Under the pieces are notes generated by a model, which was not told where the DNA came from, ran no database searches, and worked only from the letters and a program-made list of their open reading frames with translations. From Actinomycetes bacterium (lineage in GTDB: Bacteria; Actinomycetota; Acidimicrobiia; Acidimicrobiales; RAAP-2): 49,659 bases of DNA. The DNA lies in assembly GCA_021782915.1 (NCBI GenBank), contig JAJXUK010000011.1:1-49659 (forward strand). Reading direction: 5' to 3'. Numbering within the stretch: position 1 is the stretch's first letter; the number at the start of each line of letters is the position of its first letter. The position numbers were made by a program, and so were the translations under genes. This document shows positions 15,985 through 24,289 of this stretch, piece by piece.

Positions 15985-16653
15985 TCACAGCGCGAGGGCC
16001 ATCTGGTAGACGCGCTCGAGTTCGACTCTCAACTCCTCGGTCTTGGCGCTGATGGCACTGCGCGACACGCGCCCCTCGGCCGTGGGCGGCTCGATCGGCT
16101 CGCCGACGACGATGCGAATGCGTGCGGGGCGCGGCAACCTCTTGCCCGGAGGCATGGCGCGCTCCGAGCCGCCCACTCCCACGGGCACCACCTTGGCCGA
16201 GGTGCGCGCGGCTACGAACATCGCCCCGTCGCGCAGTTCACCGACCGTGCGGCCCTCCTTGCGCGTGCCCTCCGGGAAGAGGACGAGGGCATGGCCCAGA
16301 CGGAGCACCTCCTCGGCCAGAGCCATGCTCTCGCGATCCGCACTACCCCGCCGCACCGGAAAGGCTCCGAGGTGCCAGAGCAACTTGCCGAAGAGCGGCA
16401 CGCGAAAGATTCCGTCCTTGGCCATGAAGAAGACCTTGCGCGGCGAGATGAACAGGGTGAAGGCAAAGTCGACGTTGGAGCGGTGGATCGGTGCGATGAG
16501 CACGGGTCCGCTCAAGGGAATGTTCTCCTTGCCTACCACGCGAGGTCGATAGAGAATCCACGACAGCAGCGTGATCAGTCCCGCCACGGCGCGGTAGACG
16601 GGTGTCTTGCCCGGATTGATTTCGAGCTTCGCTGGACTCACCATCGGTGACAT
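15985..16653 (-). CDS. plsC: 1-acyl-glycerol-3-phosphate acyltransferase family (PlsC-like)
   Basis: A 222-residue membrane-associated acyltransferase. HRSNVDF is the HX4D catalytic motif (block I), AFPVRRGSADRES is block II and LVLFPEGTRKEG is block III (FPEGTR). A hydrophobic stretch, YRAVAGLITLLSWILY, near the N-terminus is the expected membrane anchor. It probably makes phosphatidic acid for phospholipid synthesis, though paralogues acylate other lipids. The ATG at 16653 lies six bases after TAGCCT, suggesting a leaderless message. Its stop lies one base from the stop of the convergent glycosyltransferase gene. Confidence 0.85.
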   Translation of the reverse strand: MSPMVSPAKLEINPGKTPVYRAVAGLITLLSWILYRPRVVGKENIPLSGPVLIAPIHRSNVDFAFTLFISPRKVFFMAKDGIFRVPLFGKLLWHLGAFPVRRGSADRESMALAEEVLRLGHALVLFPEGTRKEGRTVGELRDGAMFVAARTSAKVVPVGVGGSERAMPPGKRLPRPARIRIVVGEPIEPPTAEGRVSRSAISAKTEELRVELERVYQMALAL

Positions 16654-16659
16654 TAGGTC

Positions 16660-16665
16660 AGGCTA
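16660..16665 (-). promoter_or_regulatory. Leaderless -10 box (TAGCCT) of plsC
   Basis: On the minus strand TAGCCT (16665-16660) is followed by GACCTA and the ATG at 16653, the six-base spacing seen repeatedly here. Confidence 0.55.
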
Positions 16666-17182
16666 GATAATCAGGCGGAACCTGACCAGCTGGCTGGACA
16701 TGTTGCTCGGGTGTGCAGATCATCCCGCGAGTTCTCTCCCCGTGCGATCTGATCTACCCAGGCTCACTCCGACAGACGCCGGCGACTTCCGCCGGGCGCT
16801 CAGGACACCTGAGCCTTCAGCATCGAGCAACTACCTAGACCGGGGGCATGTCAGGCGCGGGCCACCGGCTCATCCCGCGGGCGCGAGCACCATCGTCGAC
16901 GCTGACGGGCGCGTCTAGCACGGTGGCCCGCCCGCTGCCTCCGGAGACGTGAGGTGTCCCAGCAACGGGCCGCTCTCCTGGCTGCGAGAAGCCGACTACT
17001 CGACACGAGCGAGCCGAGCACCAGAGCAGACGCACCCGACTGACTCCGAAAGCCAGCGGCTTGGTGCACCCTCGACACCACGCGGTCGCTCGCTGCAGCG
17101 AAGCTGCGCGGAGCAACAGGCACGTGACGCAGAACTGCTGAGGTCCTTTCTCAACCGGAGCCGCTTGAGGCTTCTCTCTGAA
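16666..17182. other. Gene-free interval upstream of mazG
   Basis: About 500 bases with open frames on both strands, but none with convincing composition, start signal or similarity to anything I recognise. It marks the left flank of the AT-richer mazG insert. No repeats or att-like direct repeats were noticed by eye. Confidence 0.4.
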
Positions 17183-17188
17183 TATGCT
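17183..17188 (+). promoter_or_regulatory. Leaderless -10 box (TATGCT) of the mazG-like gene
   Basis: TATGCT, then GGCAGC, then ATG at 17195: exact six-base spacing. This also supports choosing ATG 17195 over the longer in-frame extension upstream. Confidence 0.55.
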
Positions 17189-17194
17189 GGCAGC

Positions 17195-17575
17195 ATGACG
17201 GTTGCCAGTTCTCCCGGTTCGCCGCGAAGTGAGGATGTGACCCTCGAGAGCATCACCCGTGGAGTTCGCCAGCTGCACGACGTTCAGAACTGGCCCAGGC
17301 GACCACCGGAACAGCGGCTCCAGTTTTTGATATCTGAGGTGTTCGAACTCTGGGACGCTCTGGTTGCCTACCGCAATGCCGAGGACACCAAACGCGCCGT
17401 TGACGCCGAGAGGATCAAGGCAGAGGTGGGCAAGGAGATCTTCGACATTCTCTGGAATCTGGCCGATCTAGCCGACACCCTGGGAATAGACCTTGCCTCT
17501 TCGGCGAAAGAAAAGCAGGAAGAGCTGCTGAAACGCGACTGGCGTGAGCATGGTGATCAAACTCACGTATGGTGA
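17195..17575 (+). CDS. MazG-like NTP pyrophosphohydrolase
   Basis: A 126-residue all-alpha NTPase of single-domain MazG/MazG-like size. The metal-binding motif pair is complete: E48-x-x-E51 in SEVFELWD and E81-x-x-D84 in KEIFDILWN, separated by a predicted helical hairpin. Such enzymes split (d)NTPs to (d)NMP and pyrophosphate and clean up nucleotide pools. The ATG at 17195 follows a TATGCT -10 box by six bases. Its codon use is less G/C-biased than that of the surrounding genes. It is convergent with a dUTPase-fold membrane protein, which also relates to nucleotides, so the pair may have arrived together. Confidence 0.82.
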   Translation: MTVASSPGSPRSEDVTLESITRGVRQLHDVQNWPRRPPEQRLQFLISEVFELWDALVAYRNAEDTKRAVDAERIKAEVGKEIFDILWNLADLADTLGIDLASSAKEKQEELLKRDWREHGDQTHVW

Positions 17576-17620
17576 GCGATCTCACAGGGACAACGCAGAC
17601 GTAGCGTCACGGCTACGGCA

Positions 17621-17655
17621 TTGATCTGCGAGCTCAGATTTGAAATGCAGATCAA
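17621..17655. terminator. Bidirectional hairpin between mazG and the dUTPase-fold gene
   Basis: TTGATCTGC (17621-17629) pairs with GCAGATCAA (17647-17655), giving a 9-bp perfect stem with a 17-nt loop between the two convergent stops. Confidence 0.5.
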
Positions 17656-17682
17656 CGGCACGCCGCGGACTTCTAGCCCGCT

Positions 17683-18669
17683 CTACTTCTTGCTCTCGGT
17701 CTTCAACCTCGATCTCGCGAGTACTAGTGGAAGTCCGAGGAGAGTCGCCGACGCCGCAAACGCGACCGCAATGACCGCAACAGAACCCGGCCACGAGTGG
17801 GGCGCAACATTCACCGCTCGATGAACGGTGTTCAGAATCTTGTCCTGACCAAACAAACCCACAAGAAACGTCAGGACGGTACCCAACATGACGGTGCCCA
17901 GCAAGAAATAGCCGAACATGACAACCTGCTTGAGCCCCATAACCTCCCGGACGTTGCCCTCAAGTCGCTCCAGTCTCTGATCCAGATGCTGGCCCACATC
18001 GGCCAACTCAGTCTGCAGTCTCTCTTCGACCTGTCTCGGGCGATTGAAGAGCTCAAGACCTAAGGGAGCCTTCGAATCAAACAGGCCATCTATCGCCCTT
18101 GGTGCCCGCGGAACATTGGATGTTCCCTCCGGCAAGCGTCCAATCACTGGCAGGAATTGGAGGGCCGCAATCGCGGTGACCTCTGGTTCGATGGTTACGG
18201 ACTTACTGCTTACGTTGACAAGAACGAAATGGAGTCGCCTTCCATCTGGCACATCGGATCCGTAGGCCGGATCGACATTCATGCCCATCAACATCAAGAT
18301 GCCACTGATCGCGAAGGTGAATTTGATGCTCACAACGCCGCAGACATTCCGGGCTAGTCTCAGCTTCTCCTTCGATGAGACGAACGCCATTTGACCAGGT
18401 GCGATGTCGAATGATCCACGATGCATCTGGCCTTCTGGATAGCGCTCCGACTCATGTTGAGAGTGATCGCCACTGAGATTGTCCGACGGGATCACCAATT
18501 TTGTTGGTGCCACATGAAGTTCGTACGCGGCGCCCTTGACCGCGCCCGGATCAAATCCGGAGGCAAACAGCTCCGTGTTGAACTGGCGAATGTACTCACC
18601 CGACAATACACCAAAGTCCGGAAACTCTAACAGTGCCGGACCGTCGGAATCATCAACATTGATACTCAC
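17683..18669 (-). CDS. Membrane-anchored dUTPase/dCTP-deaminase-fold protein, predicted catalytically dead
   Basis: A 328-residue protein. Residues 45-178 resemble the Dcd/dUTPase beta fold: YELHVAP, FDIAPGQMAFVSSKEKLRLARNVCGVVSIK, the DPAYGSD loop, then LHFVLVNVSSKSVTIEPEV and LQFLPV. The Dcd catalytic Glu (LEFYN region) aligns with Val and the Arg of KSSLAR with Ile, so hydrolysis or deamination is unlikely; nucleotide sensing or scaffolding is an inference. Residues 212-247 look like a coiled coil, followed by TM helices at about 249-274 and 296-318 and a basic C-terminus. The GTG at 18669 has GGAGG six bases upstream. The gene is AT-richer than its neighbours, suggesting transfer. Confidence 0.65.
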   Translation of the reverse strand: MSINVDDSDGPALLEFPDFGVLSGEYIRQFNTELFASGFDPGAVKGAAYELHVAPTKLVIPSDNLSGDHSQHESERYPEGQMHRGSFDIAPGQMAFVSSKEKLRLARNVCGVVSIKFTFAISGILMLMGMNVDPAYGSDVPDGRRLHFVLVNVSSKSVTIEPEVTAIAALQFLPVIGRLPEGTSNVPRAPRAIDGLFDSKAPLGLELFNRPRQVEERLQTELADVGQHLDQRLERLEGNVREVMGLKQVVMFGYFLLGTVMLGTVLTFLVGLFGQDKILNTVHRAVNVAPHSWPGSVAVIAVAFAASATLLGLPLVLARSRLKTESKK

Positions 18670-18788
18670 TCACAACCTCCATATGCGATATCGGATCAGT
18701 CGAGCCAAGTTCCCAATCAAGATCATCCTGATACGTCAGTATCTAGAACACGGTGGCCAAGCACGCGACACACGCTCTCTACCTCTCT

Positions 18789-19445
18789 TCACTCAAACGC
18801 GTCAACGTGGGTCACCTCATCGACCGCGACGTTGAGCGCGGCGGCCAGAATCTCCAGGCAGATCTTCTCCACTGCGACATCGGTGGTGTCAATGACCAAG
18901 GAGCTGCCGGAGATCTCGAGCGGAGATATCACCCTCTTCGTGTCCGCATTGTCTCGAGCGGAGATGGACTCGATGCCCTCATGTACGCGCCGCCGGGCCC
19001 GCTCCTCGAGCGAGGCGGTGAGAAAGACCTTGACAATTGCCTCCGGAAAGACCACGGAACCGGTGTCTCTGCCCTCCACTACTGCTCTGCCACCCCACGC
19101 GAAGACCAGCTCGCGTTGACGCCGCGCGAACTCCTGGCGCACATCGGCTAACGCAGCGATGCTGTGTACCAGAGCGTTCACATCTTGATGCCGCAGTCTG
19201 TCTAGTGAGGGCATATCTGATTCAGATCGCGAGATGAATGAACGAAAGTCGATACTGTGAGCGACCTGAGTAACTATTCGTGAGTCACTCGAATCCAGCT
19301 CTCTATCTATCAAATCAGCGGTCAGTTTGCGATACATCAAGCCCGTGTCGAGATAGGACCATCCAAGCGCTCCCGCGAGCGCTCGCGCCACGGTCGATTT
19401 GCCAGATCCTGCGGGCCCGTCAATCGCGATAACCACTAGCTTCAC
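18789..19445 (-). CDS. cmk: Cytidylate kinase
   Basis: A 218-residue kinase that phosphorylates CMP/dCMP. IAIDGPAGSGKSTVARALA is the P-loop, SYLDTGLMYRKLT is the CMP-binding segment (normally DTGAMYRA), GRDTGSVVFPEA contains the conserved RD-G core, and the lid is represented by RDNADTKR. The family's usual RD(T/S)xR follows this pattern. GTG (19445) overlaps the aroA TGA as GTGA. It ends the scpA-to-cmk operon. Codon use is less G/C-biased than in aroA upstream, which may mean that the AT-richer tract extends into cmk. Confidence 0.9.
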   Translation of the reverse strand: MKLVVIAIDGPAGSGKSTVARALAGALGWSYLDTGLMYRKLTADLIDRELDSSDSRIVTQVAHSIDFRSFISRSESDMPSLDRLRHQDVNALVHSIAALADVRQEFARRQRELVFAWGGRAVVEGRDTGSVVFPEAIVKVFLTASLEERARRRVHEGIESISARDNADTKRVISPLEISGSSLVIDTTDVAVEKICLEILAAALNVAVDEVTHVDAFE

Positions 19446-20710
19446 AGGAGCAGCTCCAAGTCCTCGAAGAACGCTGGGTAACTGGATGTGATGCTATCAG
19501 CGCCCTCGATCTGGCCCCCATTTCCCGCGACCGCGGCCACCGCACCCGACATGACCATGCGATGGTCCAGTTGCACATTAAGTGAGAAGCTCCTGAACTT
19601 GCCTGCGGAGCCAAGTCCCACCACGAAGAAGTCGTTCCCCTCGCTCCACGCCTCGCAGCCCAGTGCGCGCACCAGGGTGATCGTGCCTTCGAAACGATCC
19701 GACTCCTTCACCCGCAACTCCGCCATGCCGCAAAAAGTGCTGACGCCCTCGGCCGCTGCGGCGGCCACCGCGAGAATGGGCACTTCATCCACCGATGGCA
19801 CGTCAGTCGCGTCAACTATGGTCGCGCGCAGTCCCGAGCTCACGGCGAGCAGCGAGCCGTCAGCTCGGACCTGCACGTCAGCCCCCATGCGCCGCAGCAC
19901 CTCGAGGAAACCGACTCGCTCGGGTGCGTGGTCGATCGGGGAAATCTCGATCCGAGCGTCGGGGTGAAGCGCGCCCAGAACAGCGAAGAACGCCGCTTGC
20001 GAGGGATCTCCCGGTACCCTCCAGCGTCGGCTGCTCGGCCGTCCCGGCACGAGGCGCACACGTCGCCCGGCACCCACGTCGTCGCTGTGCACCAACACCC
20101 CGGCGGTGCGCAACATGTCCTCAGTCGTCGAGCGCGTGCGTACGGCCTCGACGATCGTGCTCGGCCCGTCGCCGACCAGACCGGCGAGCAGGATCGCTGA
20201 CTTGACTTGCGCGCTGGGCACGGGCACCTCGTAGTCGATGGCCCGCAGCTGGGCCCGGCCAGTGACGCGCAGCGGTGCGTGCACCGCGGGCCCCTCGCCC
20301 GATACGGTCGCGCCCATGCGCCGCAGGGGAATCGCAACGCGGTCCATCGGACGCCGCGAGAGCGACACATCACCGATGAGGAGATGCTCGCCGTCGATTC
20401 CCGCCACCAGGCCGGACAACAGGCGCATGCTGGTGCCGGAGTTCTCGCAGTCCAGTGCCGACTCGCTGGACCGAAGCCCCTCGTCCGGGCCCACGACGGT
20501 GAGTCCGGACTGGTCACGGTCCAGTCGCGCGCCCAGCTGTGTCACGATGCGCGCCGTGGCGGCCACGTCCTCGCCGGGTGAGAGTCCCTCAAGCAGGGAA
20601 CGGCCCGACGCCAGAGCGCTCAGCATGAGGGCGCGATGTGAAAAGCTCTTGTCTCCGGGCACGCGCACGCGCCCGCGCAGGCGCGTCGCTCCAGCAACGT
20701 GGCGGATCAC
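19442..20710 (-). CDS. aroA: 3-phosphoshikimate 1-carboxyvinyltransferase (EPSP synthase)
   Basis: This 422-residue enzyme transfers the enolpyruvyl group of PEP to shikimate 3-phosphate. PGDKSFSHRALML binds S3P, CENSGTSMRLLSG is the PEP/S3P motif, RPMDRV follows, SAQVKSAILLAGL is the second-domain motif and the lysine segment ELRVKESDR is intact. The GDKS and SAQVK sequences resemble the class II group, though I cannot type it firmly. The GTG start overlaps tyrA by GTGA. It joins AroH and TyrA in one operon, so chorismate supply and use are co-expressed. Confidence 0.95.
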   Translation of the reverse strand: MIRHVAGATRLRGRVRVPGDKSFSHRALMLSALASGRSLLEGLSPGEDVAATARIVTQLGARLDRDQSGLTVVGPDEGLRSSESALDCENSGTSMRLLSGLVAGIDGEHLLIGDVSLSRRPMDRVAIPLRRMGATVSGEGPAVHAPLRVTGRAQLRAIDYEVPVPSAQVKSAILLAGLVGDGPSTIVEAVRTRSTTEDMLRTAGVLVHSDDVGAGRRVRLVPGRPSSRRWRVPGDPSQAAFFAVLGALHPDARIEISPIDHAPERVGFLEVLRRMGADVQVRADGSLLAVSSGLRATIVDATDVPSVDEVPILAVAAAAAEGVSTFCGMAELRVKESDRFEGTITLVRALGCEAWSEGNDFFVVGLGSAGKFRSFSLNVQLDHRMVMSGAVAAVAGNGGQIEGADSITSSYPAFFEDLELLL

Positions 20711-21777
20711 GCTTCCACCGCCACCGAGAAGCCCAGCCGACCCAGTTCACCGGCGAGCGCCTCGACTTGAGCAACGTCCAGGGCTAGCAGCAAGGTGCCG
20801 CTCGTGCCCTCGATGCCGTGGGCGATCTCAATGTCGTAGATGTTGACCAGCATCTCCGAGGCGGCCCGCGTCACGCTCGCCAGCTGACCCGGCTGGTCGC
20901 TCACGCCCACGCGAAGATAGGCCAGACTCTCCGAGCTCAGCGCTCGTCCGGGCAGCTGGCGTCGGGCTGAGGAGGCCGCTCGCAGGTCGGCGGCGAGGCT
21001 CAGGCGCGCGCCCGTGTCGATCGCGTCGCGTAGACCCTCCAGGCGATCGACCAGCCGATCGAGCGCCTCGACCACGGCGTCACGGTTCTCGATCAGCACG
21101 TCCGGCCAGATCGCGGGGTCCCCCGCCGCCACACGGGTCATGTCGCGGAACCCGCCGGCGGCGAGCTGCAGAAGGACCGCGTCCTGCTCGGCCGCCAGGG
21201 TGGCCTCGTTCATGAGGGCCCCGGCCACCAGGTGCGGAACGTGACTGGCCAGAGCCACGAGCCGGTCGTGGTCCGAGGGCGAGACCGCGACCACGTTGGC
21301 GCCGAGCTCGCGCAGGATCCCGTGCAAGCGGGAGTAGGTGGTCGCCCGGGTCGCGTCCGTGGGGGTCAGCACCCAGGTGCAGCCGCGGAACATGTCCGCG
21401 CGCGAGCCACGCCAGCCTCGTTGCTCGGAGCCGGCCATGGGGTGTCCTCCGAGGAAGCGCGCGTCGTCCAGCTGGGCCACGATGGTCTCCTTGACCCCCG
21501 CCACATCGGTCACGATCAGCTCGGGACTCGCAAAGCGCGCGAGCGCCTCCCGCACGGCCTCGACCACCGTGCCAGCTGGCGTGGCCACGATGACCAGAGA
21601 CGTGTCCTCGTGGCCCGCGTCACCGACGATGATCCCGGCGGCCGTGGCTCCGGCCACCACCTGCGGATCGTGGTCCTGGCCCGTCACCAGCCAGCCCAGG
21701 GCGCTCAGGGCCCGCGCCAGTGACGCCCCGATGAGGCCCACGCCGACGACGTGAGCCCGTCTACTCGGGGAGGTCAT
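20707..21777 (-). CDS. tyrA: Prephenate dehydrogenase with C-terminal ACT domain
   Basis: A 356-residue NAD(P)-dependent enzyme converting prephenate to 4-hydroxyphenylpyruvate. HVVGVGLIGASLARAL is the Rossmann motif, VTDVAGVKE and GGHPMAGSEQRGW hold catalytic residues including the conserved His, and LASHVPHLVAGAL carries the second His. Residues from about 285 (SLAYLRVGVSDQPGQLASVTRAASEM) form an ACT domain, usually the site of tyrosine feedback. An ATG at 21777 was chosen; a GTG one codon earlier is equally possible. It overlaps aroH by about 17 bases. Confidence 0.93.
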   Translation of the reverse strand: MTSPSRRAHVVGVGLIGASLARALSALGWLVTGQDHDPQVVAGATAAGIIVGDAGHEDTSLVIVATPAGTVVEAVREALARFASPELIVTDVAGVKETIVAQLDDARFLGGHPMAGSEQRGWRGSRADMFRGCTWVLTPTDATRATTYSRLHGILRELGANVVAVSPSDHDRLVALASHVPHLVAGALMNEATLAAEQDAVLLQLAAGGFRDMTRVAAGDPAIWPDVLIENRDAVVEALDRLVDRLEGLRDAIDTGARLSLAADLRAASSARRQLPGRALSSESLAYLRVGVSDQPGQLASVTRAASEMLVNIYDIEIAHGIEGTSGTLLLALDVAQVEALAGELGRLGFSVAVEA

Positions 21778-22132
21778 CACGCAGGCTCTGCGCGTCGCGA
21801 AGGTAGACGTGGTGCATCTCAGCGCGCGGGCGCGTGCTCATCACGTGCATCAGCACCCGCACGCAGCGACGCATGGAGCCGGGTACGTCGATCTCGCTCG
21901 CGCACAGCAGCGGGATGTCCCCGAAACCGATGCCCCGCGCGGCCGTCGCTGGAAAGGCCGAGGTCAGGTCGGGGCTGGTGGTGAAGATGACGCTTACGAC
22001 ATCGTCGTGGCTCAGGCCGTTGCGCTCCATCAGGCGCGGCAGCAGCTCCACGACGGCGCCGGCGATCGCCTCGGGCGTGTCCTCAGAACACGTCGTCGCG
22101 CCACGGAGTCCCCTCAGGGCCGGCAGAGTCAT
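21761..22132 (-). CDS. aroH: Chorismate mutase, AroH class
   Basis: A 123-residue monofunctional mutase of the trimeric Bacillus AroH fold, turning chorismate into prephenate. LRGLRGATTCSEDTPEAI holds the N-terminal Arg and the strand that pairs between subunits. DVVSVIFTTSPDLTSAFPATAAR contains the active-site Arg segment, and SMRRCVRVLMH supplies the Arg/Cys active-site stretch. ATG 22132 overlaps the rluB TGA as ATGA, which fixes the start. Its product feeds TyrA, encoded next in the operon. Confidence 0.92.
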   Translation of the reverse strand: MTLPALRGLRGATTCSEDTPEAIAGAVVELLPRLMERNGLSHDDVVSVIFTTSPDLTSAFPATAARGIGFGDIPLLCASEIDVPGSMRRCVRVLMHVMSTRPRAEMHHVYLRDAQSLRDDLPE

Positions 22133-22887
22133 GCAGGCATCGTAGAGGCCACGTCCGGACCGAGGCCAACGGCCTCCATCAGACGTCGCACTTCGGCCAG
22201 GGAGAGCTGACGCGACGCCCCGGGCGCCAGCGTGGCGTCCTGGATGGGTCCGATGCGCGTGCGCACGAGTCGCGTCACCTCGTGGCCCACCGCCGCGCAC
22301 ATGCGCCGCACCTGTCGATTGCGGCCCTCGTGGATCACGATGCGCAGCAGTCCCTCGCTGACGCGACTCACCTGGGCCGGACTCGTGGGACCGTCCTCGA
22401 GCTCGACGCCCTCGCGCAGACGCCGGATGGACCCGGGCGAGGGGTCACCCTCCACGCGCACGAGGTACTCCTTGCTGACTCCGGAACTGGGGTGCGTGAG
22501 CAGATGCGCCAGTCGCCCGTCGTTGGTGAGAATGATGAGCCCCTCGGTGTTCATGTCGAGTCGGCCAACCGGAAAGACCCGCACCGCGCTCTCCACCAGG
22601 TCCATCACGGTGGGTCGGCCCTGGGGGTCGGCCGCGGTGGTCACGACGCCCGTGGGCTTGTTGAGCAGGTAGTAGACCGCCGCCGGGGCGGTCGGGGCGA
22701 GCGCGCCGTCGACGTAGACGACCTGACGAGCCACGTCGACTCGGTTGCCGAGCTCGGCCACGCGCCCGTCGATGCTCACCCGCCCCTCGCGCACCAGTTC
22801 CTCGCACGCGCGACGCGAGCCGAAGCCGGCGCGGGCCAGGATCTTCTGGATTCGCTCGCCCTCCGCACTCGCCTCGGGCGAGCTCAT
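22129..22887 (-). CDS. rluB: 23S rRNA pseudouridine synthase, RluB/RsuA family
   Basis: A 252-residue protein with an N-terminal S4 RNA-binding domain (IQKILARAGFGSRRACEELVREGRVSIDG) and the catalytic motif GRLDMNTEGLIILTNDG, whose Asp attacks uridine. GRNRQVRRMCAAVGHEVTRLVR is the conserved C-terminal motif. It modifies rRNA; RluB is the likely subtype from the actinobacterial scpA-scpB-rluB order. ATG 22887 comes two bases after the scpB stop and the gene overlaps aroH by four bases. Confidence 0.92.
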   Translation of the reverse strand: MSSPEASAEGERIQKILARAGFGSRRACEELVREGRVSIDGRVAELGNRVDVARQVVYVDGALAPTAPAAVYYLLNKPTGVVTTAADPQGRPTVMDLVESAVRVFPVGRLDMNTEGLIILTNDGRLAHLLTHPSSGVSKEYLVRVEGDPSPGSIRRLREGVELEDGPTSPAQVSRVSEGLLRIVIHEGRNRQVRRMCAAVGHEVTRLVRTRIGPIQDATLAPGASRQLSLAEVRRLMEAVGLGPDVASTMPA

Positions 22888-22888
22888 C

Positions 22889-23473
22889 TCAGGAGGCCTC
22901 CTCCGGGCCGATCACTGCCAGGTCGGCGGCGATCTCGCGCGCCACCTCCACACCCGGCATGAACTGCTCAATCGGGGGCAGCTCGGCCAGCGACGCCAGA
23001 CCCAGGCGATCCAGGAAGAGCTCGGTGGTCCCGTAGAGGACCGGCTGGCCCGGTCCACTCGCCCGGCCGCGCTCTTCGATGTAGCCGCGCTGCTCGAGCA
23101 GGCGCGTGACGCCGTCGACGTTCACTCCCCGCAACGCCGAGATCTGCGCCCGGCTGACCGGCTGACGGTAGGCGACGATGGCCAAGGTCTCCAGCGCCGC
23201 CGAGGAGAGCCGATGGGAGACGTCGCGATTGGCGAATCGCGTCACCCACGGGGCCATCTCCGGAGCGCTCTGGATCACCCAGCCGCTGGCCAACTCGGTG
23301 AAGACGAAGCCCCGGCGCTGCTCGCGGGCCTCCTCACGCAACTCGACCAGCACGCGGGCCACGTCCTCCGCCTCGACCTCGGCGACGTCGGCCAGCTCCT
23401 CGACGCTCACGGGCTCGAGGGCGACGCTCAGCATCGCCTCCACCTTTTGGGGCAGTGAGAACTCATCCCTCAT
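22889..23473 (-). CDS. scpB: Segregation and condensation protein ScpB
   Basis: A 194-residue kleisin-partner protein with two winged-helix domains that binds ScpA and SMC in the bacterial condensin. The motif SSAALETLAIVAYRQPVSRAQI is the signature, followed by GVNVDGVTRLLEQRGYIEERGR. ATG 23473 was preferred over an in-frame TTG nine bases earlier; both overlap the end of scpA. Acidic residues in the linker (VAEVEAEDVAR) are typical. Confidence 0.92.
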   Translation of the reverse strand: MRDEFSLPQKVEAMLSVALEPVSVEELADVAEVEAEDVARVLVELREEAREQRRGFVFTELASGWVIQSAPEMAPWVTRFANRDVSHRLSSAALETLAIVAYRQPVSRAQISALRGVNVDGVTRLLEQRGYIEERGRASGPGQPVLYGTTELFLDRLGLASLAELPPIEQFMPGVEVAREIAADLAVIGPEEAS

Positions 23474-24239
23474 AGGCGTCAATCGCCTCCTCGCTCAAGA
23501 CATCCTCGTCACCGATCCACTCGATGCTCACGTCGCCGAACGTGGCTCCCTGGCCCAGACTCACCTTGCCGAGCTTGCACAGCTCCAGCAGGGCGAGGAA
23601 GGTCACGATCACCTCGATGCGCGACGCCAGACCAGTGGTCAGGTCTCGGAACGAGGTGCGCCCCGAGCCGGGCAGGCGCTCGGCCAATACCATCACCGTC
23701 TCGGCAACCGTCACGGCGTCCACCGTCACGTGGTGCAGGCGCACCGAGGGCGAGGGTCGCTCCTCGATGCCACGCAGGTACGCGAGCGCCACGCGCGCCG
23801 GCGTCACGCCGGCGAGCAGGTCCGGCGGAGCCACGACGAAGCCGTCGTCGACACCGCGCACACGGGGGAACGAGCGCGCCGCACGCTCCATGAGTGACAC
23901 GAAGGCGTCCGCCAGGCTCGCGTACGTGCGCAGCTCGAGCAGGCGCGCCAAGAGCACGTCTCGCTCCTCCCAGCCGATGAACTCCTCGTCGGGCTCGCTC
24001 GCGTCACGCCCCGGCAGCAGGGTGCGGCTCTTCATCTCCAGCAGGATCGAGGCGATGAGGACGAACTCGCTCAGCTCCTCCATGGGCAGCTCTCGTGACT
24101 CGTCGCGCAGCACGCCCACGAAGTCGTCGATGATCGGGGCCAGGAGCACGTCGAGCACGTCCATCTCGTGACGACTGATGAGCTCCAGCAGCAGGGCCAT
24201 GGGCCCGCTGAACGACGGCGTCGTCACGACGTAGGTCAC
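23463..24239 (-). CDS. scpA: Segregation and condensation protein ScpA
   Basis: A 258-residue kleisin subunit of SMC-ScpAB. The N-terminal helix-turn region (FSGPMALLLELISRHEMDVLDVLLAPIIDDF) binds the SMC neck, FVLIASILLEMKSRTLLPG is the conserved middle helix, and the C-terminal winged helix (VIVTFLALLELCKLGKVSL) binds SMC heads. The GTG at 24239 is eight bases after TAGCAT on the minus strand. It leads the operon scpA, scpB, rluB, aroH, tyrA, aroA, cmk. SMC itself is not in the window. Confidence 0.93.
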   Translation of the reverse strand: MTYVVTTPSFSGPMALLLELISRHEMDVLDVLLAPIIDDFVGVLRDESRELPMEELSEFVLIASILLEMKSRTLLPGRDASEPDEEFIGWEERDVLLARLLELRTYASLADAFVSLMERAARSFPRVRGVDDGFVVAPPDLLAGVTPARVALAYLRGIEERPSPSVRLHHVTVDAVTVAETVMVLAERLPGSGRTSFRDLTTGLASRIEVIVTFLALLELCKLGKVSLGQGATFGDVSIEWIGDEDVLSEEAIDAYEG

Positions 24240-24247
24240 GGACCTCG

Positions 24248-24283
24248 ATGCTACCTGAGGGGCCCGGAGCCCTCCTCTACGAT
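24248..24283. promoter_or_regulatory. Divergent scpA / trpS promoters
   Basis: TAGCAT (24253-24248, minus) lies eight bases before scpA GTG, and TACGAT (24278-24283, plus) six bases before trpS ATG. The two start codons are only 50 bases apart and no leader sequence remains for either transcript. Confidence 0.55.
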
Positions 24284-24289
24284 GGTCAG

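Noticed and set aside
16835-17278. Minus-strand frame of 147 codons overlapping the mazG start
   Set aside because: It runs antisense across the mazG promoter and N-terminus, has no ribosome site and Cys/Arg-rich random composition.
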